NCBI RefSeq assembly: GCF_963675165.1
Contig: NC_087382.1
Coordinates: forward strand, 1,736,001 to 1,800,000
DNA length: 64,000 nt
Source: Halichondria panicea
Taxonomy: Eukaryota; Porifera; Demospongiae; Suberitida; Halichondriidae
Reading direction: 5' to 3'
This document shows positions 42,213 through 54,387 of this stretch, piece after piece. Positions within the stretch are counted from its first letter, which is position 1. Each line of letters starts with the position of its first letter. The notes under the pieces are model-generated. The model searched no databases, was not told the DNA's origin, and was given only the letters and a program-made list of their open reading frames with translations. The position numbers and the translations under genes were made by a program.

Positions 42213-45200
42213 ATGGCCAGTATTTTACAAGCAGCAATTGCAATGCTGGTGATTTCATCAGTATCAGCTCAGATTGTAAATGAAGACAATCCTTACTGCA
42301 AGTCAGTGTTCGATTTCTACTTTGTACTGGACAGGCAAGTTTTAGTATGTATAAATGCTTACTACAATAGAGCTACTGCTTAAAATTGGTAATCATGGCT
42401 ATAATATTGCAATTGCTCGATCCGATATAATTTGCAGTATTGTCCGTATGCATGGTAACTCGTTAGTTAAGTACAGCATCACCTTGTGTAAGCCGATTAC
42501 TTTCTCTATACTGGTATATAGAAAATAATGTAGCTACACTATATATAATTGTTTTCCTTTGACCCACCAGCTCGGGTAGTGTGAAGGACAGCTTCCACAC
42601 TCTCATTGTCCCCTTTGTGGAGAACATCACTAACCATTACACTGAGTGAGGCTATACAGTACTATAATTATACCGTATAGCGGGTAATTTTCGTGGGGTA
42701 AAAAATTCGTTCAACTCGAAAACGGTGGTTTTCGTGAGTAAAATTTCGTTTAGCCTCATTACCTGCACTGCATTCATACGTTACGGTAAGCCACGCCTAC
42801 ATTAAAATTTCATGGAGGTCCGCTTGCCCACGAAAATAACAAATAATTTTTTACCCAACAAAAATTACCCGCTATACGGTAGTCTATACTCCTGTTGCGC
42901 TGCATGGTATAGTATAGCTAACGTGAAGTGTAATAACGATTTGTATATCAGTGCATTACCTCGGGCTTGGGGATAAAAGATGGAGTTCATGACTGTTTTA
43001 ATGCTTTCTTGTGCCGCTAAATATTAAATACTCATCCCCATTATTTTTTATAGCCCAAACTTCAGAGTGGCATTTGTGACATTTGCTGACATTGCAGTCG
43101 TTCATCTTAACCTCACACGTACCGGAGACAGGTATGGATTACATATTTCAGAAGGGTGCATGGCGGTGGTCTGATTATGAATGGTTTCGCGATTTCCTAA
43201 ACAAAGGTAAAGTTTCATGTCTGCTATCAGAAGCCGGTGTTTACCTCAATGACTATAGAATCAACCCTCCACCATTCAGCCAATTTAACCTGGCCAGACA
43301 TGAAGTCTAGAACATGGAAAATGTGGTACTCACCGTTTACCACATTCAGCGTTTAGAAGAGCCACCCGGGACAGTTTGCATAAATAAATATCAGGCTGCA
43401 TGCATGTACAAGCTGTTAAGCTTGCATGGCATTACAGAAATACTATCCAATTACCATTTTCTTATTTGTTATAGTTATTGCATGGTTGACTAATTACATA
43501 GCTACACTCCAGGCTAATCAGGAGTTCATGATTTTATAAACAATGTCATGTTTATTATTCTCTGCATGCAGGGCTGAGATACAAGCTGGAATCAAACGCC
43601 TACAGGATTTCAAGCCAGGAGGTGGCACCAGTCTAGCTCCAGGCATGAGTAAGGTATGCACTGCATGTGTTTGATCTCATGTTTTTAGGATACCAGATTA
43701 CGAATTTACGAGCCAGTGCATGAGGTGAGCTCATTGCCTGAAAAGAGATAAACAACTGAGATGTCTATCATATTAATCTGGTTGTGGGGTGTTTAAGTGC
43801 AGACTCTTGTCTCTGCATTAAGAGTAGCCCCATCCCACGCCACACTTATGGGGGAACATTTGTGTGTACTATATTGTCTTAATTGACCACTTCCCCACTT
43901 AGACTACTCAGCCTGTAGCTATAATTTTCGAGCATTTTTCAAATTAATTGCAACGTCATCCCAAACCTGTAGATAAATGAGCAAATAATGAGGTTCGGAG
44001 GTGATGCTGCCAGCGTGATTCTTATTCTCACTGATGGAGTGATAAGCGACCAAGCTAACGCTTCAGTACAGGTACTTTACAAATCGGGATGTTCCAACTA
44101 ATCTGAAAAACAATTTGTTCTCTTAGGCTGTCATTTCTCGCAGTAGAGGTGGAAGTGTGTTTGTTATTGGAGTGGGAAAAAGTGAAAGACATCAGGTAAG
44201 CAAAAAAAAACTCCCTCAATCAGGAATCGAACTATTACCTGTTAGCCTCATTCCTGGCCCGACTTTTCTCTATTTTCCACTTATATAGCGTTACAATAGA
44301 GAAAAGTTGGGCCAGGAAAAGATGAGCCAAAAAAAGCTCCCCGACCGGGAATCGAACCCGGGTCTTCCGCGTGACAGGCGGAGATACTTACCACTATACT
44401 ATCGAGGAAGTCATGACTGCTCTCAAAAAATTCATGGTCTAATTCTCTGTTGCAGTTGATACAGATAGCAGACACCAAAGAACAAGTCTACATTGGCCGC
44501 AATTTTCAGCATCTCAGCCAAATCATAGACAATGTAAGGCTATATTATAATTACATCCAGCTATATTCATATTGATATGTGCCATGATGTCTTTTTAATT
44601 TTGATGACTCGGATGATTTTTGGTTGATTGCACAGGTTGTCAACGAGACGTGTGTGGAGATACAATCAGTGACACCCTCTCATGTTTGTATTATGTCTAC
44701 AGAGAGTGTTACACTTCATGGAAGAGGCTTCACTAATCAACTGAAGCCTGTAAAAGCCGCGTGCCGGTTCAAGACTGGGCAAGGACTTACTCTAGGTTAG
44801 TAGGGCCCCTTGACCGGTGTACGGTGTGCGTGCCGTATGAAGTAATATGAACTAAGCGTGTCAGTGGCGTAGCCAGGATTTTGGAAAGGGCAGGGCTCAA
44901 ATCAGTTGAGCAGGGCCAGAGTATAATACTAAAAAAAAGGTAATCACTTTTCCTCAGCAGTCAGTATGCGCATTAGATGGCCCTGCCCACATTTCCATTC
45001 AATGACATCATTCTAGTAACTGTACAGTGCAGAATACATTGACAAATCGCGGTGATAAGCTGAGTTGGAGTTGATAAAGCACAAAAGGGGGGGCTCTAGC
45101 CCCTCAGCCCCCCCTCTGCCTACGCCACTGCGTGTGAATTATGGGGACATGTTTTGTTTTGTGTTTGCAGAATATTTGCAACACATGAATAAAAGTGTTA

Positions 45201-47499
45201 AACATTGTGCGTTCCTTGGGTAGACTCACTATATGTGCTCATACATTTAAGTAGTAAAACAAACCACAATGCTTGGTGTGTTGCAAAGATTCTGCAAACT
45301 CCAGTATTAATAGTGGCAGTTTTACATTCACTGTTTACATTAATACACATGCAGTGACACAGCCGGATGGAAATATATCATACAATGTCATCTCATGCCC
45401 CATTCCGCGCTTCAACCACTCGGAGTAAGCTTAATTTATGCTTGTGCATGTACAGTATTTAACACTCAATTCTATCATTGCAGTATTGTAGTACTGCAAA
45501 TAACGACCAATGGAATATCCTTCATCTCTAGCAATGTTACCATGGAAATAACGTCTTGTCAGAATCATGAAGTGAGAATTATAGCATGCTTATATACAGA
45601 GGGAGCGGGACATGCGTCATCAGTCACATGGAATGTATGATTACAATTCCGTACGCTATGATCTTGACCTTTAATCTTTCCTTCGTTGTCAGTAGCCGTA
45701 TAGTGCATGCCCGTGGTAGATCTACTATTGTGTTCTCTATATATAGCTAGCTCACATCACTAATAGTCATAATTATGTGCAACTCAGAGAAAGATAGCTA
45801 TAGAGATTGAGACTAATTGCTCTCCATAATTATGTACATTGAAAACCACTATAGGTTTTATGGTGAATTAAGTAAGTTCGTACTATTGTGATAGCTAAAT
45901 TTGACCGTGAGATCGCTGCTGTTTTGGCTGGCTAGCGCTCCTTGAGAAAATCAGCAATTTTCATGCTACAGATTCCTTAGCTAGTTGTTTGCAGTTAAAC
46001 GTAGATTGTATTACTGACTATAGGCGCACGTGATGCATGCTTGTCCTACCTCCTCTGATTGATGCTTACACTTATGCAAGTCAGTTGACCACCAGGAAAT
46101 GATAATTATGTACTCATGAATATACTTATAACTATCATTTATTGTTTACAGTTGGACACTGGCACTGTGGTTGGTGTGGTTGCTGGACTACTATCAGTAG
46201 GAATCATCGCTGCTCTTGTCTTGCTGTGGTTCTTTTGTCCATTAATCACTTGCGTAAGCCTCTCACACTCAACCATGTGTGCATGTATTACTTGTTGCTC
46301 CTTGACTATACAGACGATTGTGGGTGGACTACCTCCCGAGAGAAAGAAGGTTAGTACATTGTAACAGCTCTCTGAATTACTATTATGATCACGACAATTG
46401 CATGAAGTATAATTATATATATATATATACACGTGCACCATCACCATGATTAAGCTTGTGTAATATTTCATTCTACTTGCAGCCACCTGCACGCCCCCGG
46501 GCACCGAGGGGTGGTCCAGTGAAGAATTGGGAGGTAGTGGATGCATCATATTATGGGGGAAGAGGGGCCGGAGGAATCACCCCCATGACCGTGAGTATAA
46601 CATCCGAATCCTGGTTTGTTAGAATTTAGATTCATTGTGCTTGATCTCAATCTTCATGGAAGGTGATTCTATGGCTCATATAGAGATGTGTTTTGTGTGT
46701 GCAGGTCAGATGGGGTGACAAAGGGGCCACGCTAGAAGGAAGTAAACTGGAGAAGGCCAAGGTATATATATATATACACAATTATAAGCAAGTGTATTAT
46801 AGTACGTAGTTGGTCATCTCCTGCACGAGCTATATATATAGCTCCATAACTATTATTATAGCTATACCAGTTAAATTCAATTGCCACACTGTACATGCAG
46901 GGAGCAACAGTTGTTAAGGTGGAGAAACGAAGAGGACCACCTCCCCCACGACCTCTGCACCCTCCACACTCAAAGCCTCCAGGATGTTGGGGCACTGCAA
47001 AGGTATTTATAGAGTAAAATACATGCAAGTATAATTAAACTGTTGGCAGCCACAGCTATAATATAATGTGCATGTGCACGGTATTTCTGTTATTATAATG
47101 CCATATGCATTGTACTATATACATGTAGTGATGCTGATGTGTACACAAAACCTGGTATACTCTCTTTTACGGCTGCAATGTAAATTTCTTGCAGAAGAGG
47201 CTTACACACTATTACTCTGTGGCGTCATCTTATCGTCCTGTGTTCACACTGCATGGCTCATCAGTAAGTGAATATGCATATAACACTGAACGTACTATAT
47301 TATACTTGTATAATTCTGCCGTATAGAAGAAAAAGATTTTGTGGTCACCCCGAGCTCAAGCCCAGAATAAAATTAAGGTGAGATGTTATCCATGCATGCA
47401 TACAATCTCTATCAATGCTATATACCCCATAATTAGGTAGAGACAGGCCGTGATACGAAGGCTCACCCTGACAGCAAGATAGATCTGGACAACAGCTAG
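42213..47499 (+). CDS. ANTXR: Anthrax-toxin-receptor-like VWA membrane protein, single Ig-like repeat, 18 exons
   Basis: Exons: 42213..42334, 42571..42645, 43054..43131, 43572..43653, 43973..44071, 44127..44195, 44456..44533, 44636..44795, 45355..45424, 45484..45571, 46152..46253, 46314..46349, 46483..46590, 46705..46761, 46901..47002, 47195..47263, 47327..47377, 47437..47499. They join in phase to 502 residues, close to vertebrate relatives. Signal peptide about 1-19; VWA domain about 31-200 with an intact metal site (DSSGS, GGGTSLAPG, LTDG); one Ig-like domain 201-307; membrane segment 308-341. The tail carries [25 protein letters not shown] and GSKLEKAK. The first intron starts AG|GCAAGT and is best read as a GC-AG intron, because only this restores the DSSGS motif. 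It is a tandem neighbour of the gene at 31750-41575 on the same strand with matching exon boundaries. Confidence 0.92.
42671..42881. repeat. Foldback MITE, TACCGTATAGCGGG family
   Basis: Ends TACCGTATAGCGGGTAATTT and AAATTACCCGCTATACGGTA are exact inverses; the interior is diverged from the 1261 copy. It lies in intron 2 of the ANTXR-like gene at 42213. Confidence 0.85.
44252..44318. repeat. Hairpin with 22-bp arms beside the tRNA gene
   Basis: CCTGGCCCGACTTTTCTCTA and its inverse flank a 24-base loop. Just left of it (about 44205-44240) a sequence like the tRNA 3' half (GGAATCGAAC) is preceded by an A-rich run, so it looks like a decayed tRNA-derived copy. Confidence 0.6.
44337..44408 (-). 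tRNA. trnD(GTC): tRNA-Asp (GTC)
   Basis: The minus strand folds as a 72-base cloverleaf. The acceptor arms TCCTCGA and TCGGGGA pair, with G as discriminator. The D-arm region is TAGTATAGTGGTAAGTATC. The anticodon stem CCGC/GCGG holds the loop CTGTCAC with anticodon GTC. The T arm contains GGTTCGATTCC (A and B box sequences are intact). A short T run lies just past the 3' end (minus strand GCTTTTTTT), a good Pol III terminator. There is no intron. It sits antisense inside an intron of the ANTXR-like gene. Confidence 0.95.
44862..45130. mobile_element. MITE with CAGTGGCGTAG ends
   Basis: The left end CAGTGGCGTAGCCAGGATTT and the right end CTACGCCACTG are inverted. The flanks GCGTGT and CGTGTG suggest a short target duplication. 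It lies in an intron of the ANTXR-like gene. Confidence 0.75.
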
Positions 47500-48179
47500 A
47501 CTACTTATTAATTGCATGTTGTTGTTCTGGCATGAACATACAATGACACTCACTATACACATGCATAATAACACTTATAACTCAGCATCTGTTCATCATG
47601 CATGTATAGACAGCTGATTCCTTATACAGTTGTCTAGCTTATAGTATTGTGATTTAAGTGGATAAAGCTATATTAAAACATTGATGAAATTGTGGTAAAT
47701 TCAGTCAGGCATGTGGTATTCTGTGGATAAACAGAAGCTTTATGAGTGTCATAGTGCTAATTTTATCTACTTCATTGACTTATACACAAGTACCGGCATT
47801 GACTAAACTACTGCACACTGCCGCCATACAATCAAACTATATATGTATCACTTGTATTGTCAGGATAACTCACGTGATCAATGACTTCATATTAATCAGA
47901 GCTAACGAGAGCAGTCTCATGCACCCAAGACACTATTTGTCTATTGGCCATATCATTTGCAATTGGAAGTTTAATGTGGTCGATATACGTAATTTAACAT
48001 TAATTAGGATCTACAATTACAGCACAAATCATAATAGCAGCACAAGTTAATCATAGTTTTTTTGTTTCTGCTTCTGAGTAAAACAATGGAATCAGAATAA
48101 TCGACTCATTCTATACAGAACACTATTACACATCTAATTAATTTTATGTACATCAGTTGAATAAATGACGGTTCAGACT
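47500..48179. other. Convergent 3' spacer
   Basis: AT-rich DNA between the plus-strand ANTXR-like gene and the minus-strand beta-helix gene. No gene is supported. Confidence 0.5.
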
Positions 48180-51100
48180 TCATGATCTATGTATGGGACC
48201 AATTTCTGTGTGTGTAACAACGGTAGGACATTTGACTTGTGGAGGGGGAGGGGCTGGTCTGTAGTCCTCTGTGGTGAGGGGGGCCAGGACGTCCAGGGCA
48301 GGCTCTCTCAGCTGGTCCGGCCTCGTGGCTGGTCTGATGATGGGAGGAGTGATATAGCGATCAGAGTCAGCTTCTTCCATTACTCCATCAGTGTAAGGTG
48401 GGTCCACGAGATTCCTTTGCTCATGGTATTCTGCTTCGAGTAATTTATCGTCATCGTTTTCATCGGCTACCAGCTGATACATTTGTCGGCCATTGTTAGC
48501 TTGTAGGAGTCTCATATCTGCAGCACCAGCTCGTAAGTTCCTTATTGTGTCCTCTATCTTTAGCCATGTATTACTTTTCTTGAGTACGAATTGGTAAAAG
48601 TGGTAGCAGAGTGTTATCACGAAGATGATAAATGATAAAGCCATCGAAGTAATGGATAGTGCTGACTGACTGCTCTTGGTGTCTTTGACATAGAAGGTGC
48701 CAAATGCAATAAGAGCAACGTTGAGTAGATAGAGAGTTTCTAGGGAATCACAGAATTTGTTTTTGTACAAAGGATTGTTCAGTAATTTCCAGCTGATCAG
48801 TCCAACTGATAGAATCCCACATGATAGAATAGGGAGAGAAGTGTCCAAAGCCATGGCAGCTACTAGAATATGAGCAATCAGAGCCAAAAGGAGCAGTCCC
48901 ACCCAATAGCGATGCTTGGGAGTGAATGGAGCATGGTACGCATCCATGAAGCCAATGTACTTCACATTCGTAGTCCATTTCATGAGTTTCCATTTTGAAC
49001 AGCGAGAAAACCATTGTCCAAAGAAGAGCACCACAGTGAACAATACACCACCGGTTAGGATTATGGCGGCAAAAACAAATCGAGGGATGTGATCGGAAGT
49101 GAAATATTGCACATTGCCGTCATACAGCCAAACTATATCACTTGACTTGCTAGGAAAATCCAATTCATTGGTTGAACCATCAGGATAATCCAAGACCCTG
49201 TATTGCAATGCAGCAATGATAAACCGTAAGAGTTTGGAATAAGAGAGTAGGACGAGTGTGCCTAGGGCAGCAACTGGGTTCCTGTTGGAGAGGAGCTTTG
49301 CAAAAAAGTCAAAGTACTTGCTTAAAATGATTATTAAGAACATCAGAAGAAACAGGTAAGTGGGAAAAAGAAGTTGAAGAAGCACTTTCACTTGAGAGGT
49401 CATTCCATCATAAAAGCATGTCTCAATACCCAAGTCAAGATTTACCCACGATATGAAAACTGTCAAAGCGTTACGAAAAGGTATGAAAATCGACTGATTT
49501 ACTGCTAAGATATTGGTGTAGAAGATCAGCCCATGGATAGTACCTGTTGCTACGGTAATGTTGAAAACGAGAATGAATGCAACTAGTACTATGCCTGCCA
49601 GGGAAAACGGGAGTAGCAGGAGAAGGTAAGTGTTTGAGCATAGTTCACATCTTGACGTACCTAACACAAGACTCAGTCCTGGTTCACATTCTCCACACAA
49701 GACACCACTTCGATTGTAGGCACACTGTTCGTCAGGGTTACTTAAACTGATGTTGACTGGTTTTAGTACACAATAGTCAAATGTACAGTTGCTAACAACA
49801 TATCCTGTTCCGTTGGTTGTATTAGTCACTCCTATCCATATGTTGTTATTACTTTCCAGCTTTATGGTCCTATTTTCTTCAGAACAGTTTGTTATCTGAT
49901 ATTCTTGTTGCAGGACTGGATCACAGTCACACTTGCACTCAATTGTGGACGGAATTGGCTTAAGTCCAATAGGGCAATCACACTTTTGAAAAGAGATGTT
50001 TAGAATTTGTCTTGAAATTCCCAAATTGGTGCATGGGCCATCAGCATAGAGCTCCACTTGAGCAGAACTGTTTTGTGAGAATACATTGTACTCTAATTCT
50101 GTGCACTGATTGCCAACTTCTTGTTGTGCTTGTCCTTCTTTGAGACGATCAACTCTACTGCTCTCAGTTATAACAGAACTACGAATTATGGCATTATTCA
50201 TTGGATTTCCAGCTTGGTCTACAGCCATAACACTTATTGTGAACTTTTGTCCTTTTCTAACAGAAATGGTTTGCTTGGTGATGTTACACAACTTCACTCT
50301 GACAGCCTTCGAAGCTATTGATGAAAAGCGCACAGTATTGTTCAAGTACTCAAATCCATTGTCTGATGAAGAGAGTTCGGCTGATACATCCACCGTACAC
50401 CTGTCAAACAGACCTCCGTAAATATCTGCTCCTGACTGGGAAGCTGTGTTGTTAGTCAAAAAAGTGTTGCAATAATTGATTGATGCACTGTTCAAACACT
50501 TAACTTCTTCATTAACAAACAAGAAAGTTCGGACCAAAGTTAACAAATTCTTAATAAAATTGCTATCAAGACCATGAAGATCTAGAGTTTGAATGAAGCA
50601 CTCTGTTTGTGTCAGATCTCGTGCAGTAGTTACATCCTCTCCTCTACACACACCACTCTCAGTACTGTCTGCCACAAATATCCCCCCTCCATATTGAGCC
50701 TTGTTATTGTGGATTTTTAGCTTGACCAACGTTTTACCAAATTCTAGCTCCACGTCTTGTTTCAGAATATATATCTTGGAACTTTGTTGTAGATACACTC
50801 CACCTCCACTTTTTTGGGCTGAGTTTGACTTGATTTGGATGTGAGCGTGAGAAAAAGCCTTAATGTTTGAAGCGACTGCATAAATACCTCCTCCATTTTG
50901 AGCGTTATTTCGATCTATAATACTCACAAACAGTACAGTCTCCATGTCACTACATGTACACAGGACAAAGTTATTATTAAATAAACAACCAGTAGTGACC
51001 TTTGAATCAAATTCAATTTCGCTTGAGTATGCATAAATCCCACCACCATTTTGTGCTGTGTTATGAGAAATCTCTATGGGATAGTGAACAAAGAGTGTGC

Positions 51101-52892
51101 TCTCTCTCAGAAACACACCTCCTCCAAAGGTAGCAGTATTGTTAGAAATGACCACTCCTTCTGCATTGATATAGATTTGACTCTGGACTGCTCTGATGGC
51201 TCCACCCTGCACACCACAATTGTTACTGAGAGTTGTGGGTCCATTGAACTCCACTCGACTGCTTAGAGCAAATACAGGGTTTTCATTATTGCTAACGTTG
51301 TTAACTCCCGTCAATGACAAATTAGAATGCACTACGTAAATGATATTTTTACTCTCGAAATGGTCAAATATGCTTGTATTAGTAATTATTAATGTTGAGA
51401 TAACAACCGCAATCACTCCATCTTGTTGGGTGGCTCTGTTGCGTGTGAGCACAGAGTCGGAAATGATCACAGTGCCATCGGCTATAAATAACATTCCCCC
51501 AAAGTCAGCACTGTTATTTTTAAGCATGCTTTTGGAGACAGATATAATTCCAGTATATGCCAAAATCGCTCCTCCTATACTGTTACTTGTGCTAGTTCCT
51601 CTACTATCAACTACAGCTTCATTGTCCGTTATATTACAGCTCACGATAAATGCATTACTTCTGAAAATTCCAATCGCTCCACCAGAGGTAGCCTTGTTGT
51701 TTGTTAGCTTGCTATCAGATATCAATAACTCTCCATTGAAAACCAAAATCGCTCCACCTGATCTTTCAGCACTGCTGTACGCTAGCTCACTGTCGAAGAT
51801 GGAGACACTCCCACCCTGGCTGTTAATTGCTCCACCGTCAGAGTTAGCACTATTGTTTAGTAGCGCACAGTTGGAAATTAACAAGTGGCTGGTGGCGGTA
51901 GCAATCGCACCACCAGCTTCAGCGCTATTATTTGTAAAATTGCACAAACTAATAATGATATTGTCAGAGTCCAATTCCACTGCTCCACCACGTCCAAGTA
52001 TAGCAGTATTGGAATTGAATCTTGAATTGTGAATAATAACAGCTTGATTTGCTAAAATATGAGCTGCACCACCCCTGTTACTGAAGAAGTCGCTCTTTTC
52101 AATGTACACATTTTCAGATTTCACAACCAATGCTCCATATGCACCAGTATTGGAATGGAACCTTGAATCATTAATAATAGCTTGGTTTGAGTAAATGAAA
52201 ACTGCCATTCCACCATCGTTACTGAAGAAGTTGCTCTTTTCGATGTACACATTTGCTGAAAACACACTCAATACTCCAGTATTGGAATTGAAGCTTGAAT
52301 CATTAATAATAGAACCACCACCGTTACTAAAGCAGCTGTTCTTTTCAGCGATGTACAAATTATCAGCTTCAACAATCAATGCTCTGTCAGCGCCAGTGTT
52401 GTTCACAAAGAGAACTTGTTCAATCGTCACAGTTACCGTACAAGTGATCCAGAGTGTTGTACAAGCTTCCAACTTTAGCAAATTCAAGTCTACCAAATAG
52501 CATTGAGAAATGTATATGTAGCCTAAACTACTTTCATTACTTGTTCCATTGAAATGCAAACTTTCAACACTCAAGTTAAAGATATTGGATATCTGCAAAC
52601 TACCAGTTTTGTTGAAATTGATGGTGGCACTTTGGCCAGCAATAATCACCTCTCTGAAATTACAAATGTGAAGCATTTCACTTAATATATGATCACCAGA
52701 CAGAAAGCTCAAGGTGAGATTGTCTCCACCAGATGACAGGTCTGTTTGAACAAGCTGCTCGAGAGTGAAACAAGTTCGATTTTGATAGTCATGACACAAG
52801 TCAGTTGAATCCACTGGCACAATGTGATAGTGCTCGCTCATGGAAACAGTAGCTAAGGTCAGTAGCAAGAGCAGCACCAGCCAGGTGTGCAT
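48180..52892 (-). CDS. Intronless beta-helix (PMP-repeat) multipass membrane protein, 1570 residues
   Basis: One uninterrupted frame, in contrast to the intron-rich genes around it. Signal peptide about 1-19 (MHTWLVLLLLLTLATVSMS). Residues about 50-860 are short repeats rich in Asn and Gly with recurring SGGAI, NNSA and GGG(I/V)(Y/F) motifs, typical of right-handed beta-helix or polymorphic-membrane-protein repeats. A Cys-rich part at about 1000-1120 includes CDCPIGLKPIPS and GVLCGECEPGLS. The last 450 or so residues hold several hydrophobic segments (for example LLLLLPFSLAGIVLVAFILV, YLFLLMFLIIIL, VGLLLLALIAHILVAAMAL, MALSFIIFVITLCYHF), then a charged and Pro-rich cytoplasmic end. A cell-surface receptor or adhesion role is inferred; the exact function is unknown. 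A decayed partial copy lies at 62852-64000. Confidence 0.85.
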   Translation of the reverse strand: MHTWLVLLLLLTLATVSMSEHYHIVPVDSTDLCHDYQNRTCFTLEQLVQTDLSSGGDNLTLSFLSGDHILSEMLHICNFREVIIAGQSATINFNKTGSLQISNIFNLSVESLHFNGTSNESSLGYIYISQCYLVDLNLLKLEACTTLWITCTVTVTIEQVLFVNNTGADRALIVEADNLYIAEKNSCFSNGGGSIINDSSFNSNTGVLSVFSANVYIEKSNFFSNDGGMAVFIYSNQAIINDSRFHSNTGAYGALVVKSENVYIEKSDFFSNRGGAAHILANQAVIIHNSRFNSNTAILGRGGAVELDSDNIIISLCNFTNNSAEAGGAIATATSHLLISNCALLNNSANSDGGAINSQGGSVSIFDSELAYSSAERSGGAILVFNGELLISDSKLTNNKATSGGAIGIFRSNAFIVSCNITDNEAVVDSRGTSTSNSIGGAILAYTGIISVSKSMLKNNSADFGGMLFIADGTVIISDSVLTRNRATQQDGVIAVVISTLIITNTSIFDHFESKNIIYVVHSNLSLTGVNNVSNNENPVFALSSRVEFNGPTTLSNNCGVQGGAIRAVQSQIYINAEGVVISNNTATFGGGVFLRESTLFVHYPIEISHNTAQNGGGIYAYSSEIEFDSKVTTGCLFNNNFVLCTCSDMETVLFVSIIDRNNAQNGGGIYAVASNIKAFSHAHIQIKSNSAQKSGGGVYLQQSSKIYILKQDVELEFGKTLVKLKIHNNKAQYGGGIFVADSTESGVCRGEDVTTARDLTQTECFIQTLDLHGLDSNFIKNLLTLVRTFLFVNEEVKCLNSASINYCNTFLTNNTASQSGADIYGGLFDRCTVDVSAELSSSDNGFEYLNNTVRFSSIASKAVRVKLCNITKQTISVRKGQKFTISVMAVDQAGNPMNNAIIRSSVITESSRVDRLKEGQAQQEVGNQCTELEYNVFSQNSSAQVELYADGPCTNLGISRQILNISFQKCDCPIGLKPIPSTIECKCDCDPVLQQEYQITNCSEENRTIKLESNNNIWIGVTNTTNGTGYVVSNCTFDYCVLKPVNISLSNPDEQCAYNRSGVLCGECEPGLSLVLGTSRCELCSNTYLLLLLPFSLAGIVLVAFILVFNITVATGTIHGLIFYTNILAVNQSIFIPFRNALTVFISWVNLDLGIETCFYDGMTSQVKVLLQLLFPTYLFLLMFLIIILSKYFDFFAKLLSNRNPVAALGTLVLLSYSKLLRFIIAALQYRVLDYPDGSTNELDFPSKSSDIVWLYDGNVQYFTSDHIPRFVFAAIILTGGVLFTVVLFFGQWFSRCSKWKLMKWTTNVKYIGFMDAYHAPFTPKHRYWVGLLLLALIAHILVAAMALDTSLPILSCGILSVGLISWKLLNNPLYKNKFCDSLETLYLLNVALIAFGTFYVKDTKSSQSALSITSMALSFIIFVITLCYHFYQFVLKKSNTWLKIEDTIRNLRAGAADMRLLQANNGRQMYQLVADENDDDKLLEAEYHEQRNLVDPPYTDGVMEEADSDRYITPPIIRPATRPDQLREPALDVLAPLTTEDYRPAPPPPQVKCPTVVTHTEIGPIHRS

Positions 52893-54387
52893 TTTCTTAC
52901 GATATAACTATACGAGTCAGAATAGAGTCAATAGAAATGCTGTTTCGACTTTTTGTACTGTCTAAATCATCTAGAGGTAGAACATATGGAATAAGCTTAA
53001 TGGTCACTGGCAGAGTTTATGCAATTGAAATTAAGGAGAGGCTAAATTTTTTCTCAGAATCATTCACTTTCATTACATTGCTTTCATTACACGAGAAAAT
53101 CTAAGTGTTGACTTACCTAATGAATAATTTCTTTCTCCACAAACACAGCTAGCACATGCACACATGTATTCAGCGATAGAGTATCAAGAGTTAGTAAATG
53201 AATACGTAGGAGCATATAATTATATCCGACTATATACTACGCACTTCAATAGCAATGTACAAGTCAAGGTTATTCTGTACACATGTGTCATACTCATAAC
53301 AATATAATATTCCCCGTATGTGATAGTCGTGCAGTGTATATACAGTGTGGTTAGGTACATTTCATATACTGTACACAAGTGTTTATGACATCAACAGAGC
53401 ATCTCCCTAGAGCATTCCCAAGTCTGGAATGGAATATGCATGGGAGTCGGATACATCTAGATAGTGGCACAATTGAAGGCTTGACCTGTGCCATATAGCA
53501 GATATTGGCACAGTGTTTCCTTTGATCTGCCCACTCAAAATGCAACAAGAGTATTTAGAATACTGGCTAATTGCGTAGTTCCAGTTCATACAAAAATTAC
53601 CTGCTCAGCTACACAAATAATTATATATAGTATATGTAGAGCCCTGCATTATGGTATACGAACACGTTCTGAACTAACACTTCCGTTTATGATATGTTTT
53701 TGAATTCTTGCAATTTCATTGCATATCACACTCAAAATTGTTGTCACAATAACAAGTGTAGTTACTATCAAACAACAGAGTCTTACTGAAACATTGTATT
53801 AATAATGAAACTGATTACAACTGGTTAATTACTAACTATGAATGAATTATGAATGAGACTCTGGGAAATTAAGCTTAGCATATTGTTCGTTTAGTCGTTC
53901 AATAGTCCTCTTTCGAAGGTGCTTGGTGCATGCATGGTAGTTAGTGTAAAGCCGAACAAGATGACAAACATTTTGGGAATCTGGTCGGTCCAGTTGACCA
54001 CTTTTATCTTATTTTTTCGTCTCGCACCTTCCATTGCTTCCACAATGAGGTGTAAGTGCCATCCATCCCATACCACCTCTATTGTAGTGTCAAGTACTTG
54101 TGTGCAGAGACCAATAACAGGTTCCCGTGCATAATTTTCACAATGCACTGCCACCATATACGCATCAAACTATAGCTATATATAATATAGGTGCCCTCCT
54201 CCTGCATGTTTCATTGTAAAGTATATCATTTGTACGTACCTAGAAGTACATCAAATGACAATGGAATGGACCTTAATTGTGACGTGAATCCACAAAATCT
54301 ATGTCAAGTTGTAAATAATTATATACTGTTAGATCTATTATAGTTCTATATAATTATACACTGTAAAAAATGCAGTAACGCAATATT
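52893..54387. other. Spacer with an unassigned minus-strand frame
   Basis: A minus-strand frame at 53891-54157 (88 residues, containing VIGLCTQVLDTTIEVVWDGW and KMFVILFGFTLT) looks like the C-terminal end of a repetitive-element protein, but I cannot name it. The remainder is AT-rich with no supported gene. Confidence 0.35.

Noticed and set aside
47780-47900. Second fragment of the beta-helix gene (similar to about 49120-49190)
   Set aside because: Similarity is limited to short blocks around ATACA-TCAAACTATAT and CAGGATAA; not enough to support homology.
51340-52032. 230-residue plus-strand frame
   Set aside because: Antisense shadow of the beta-helix repeats on the minus strand.
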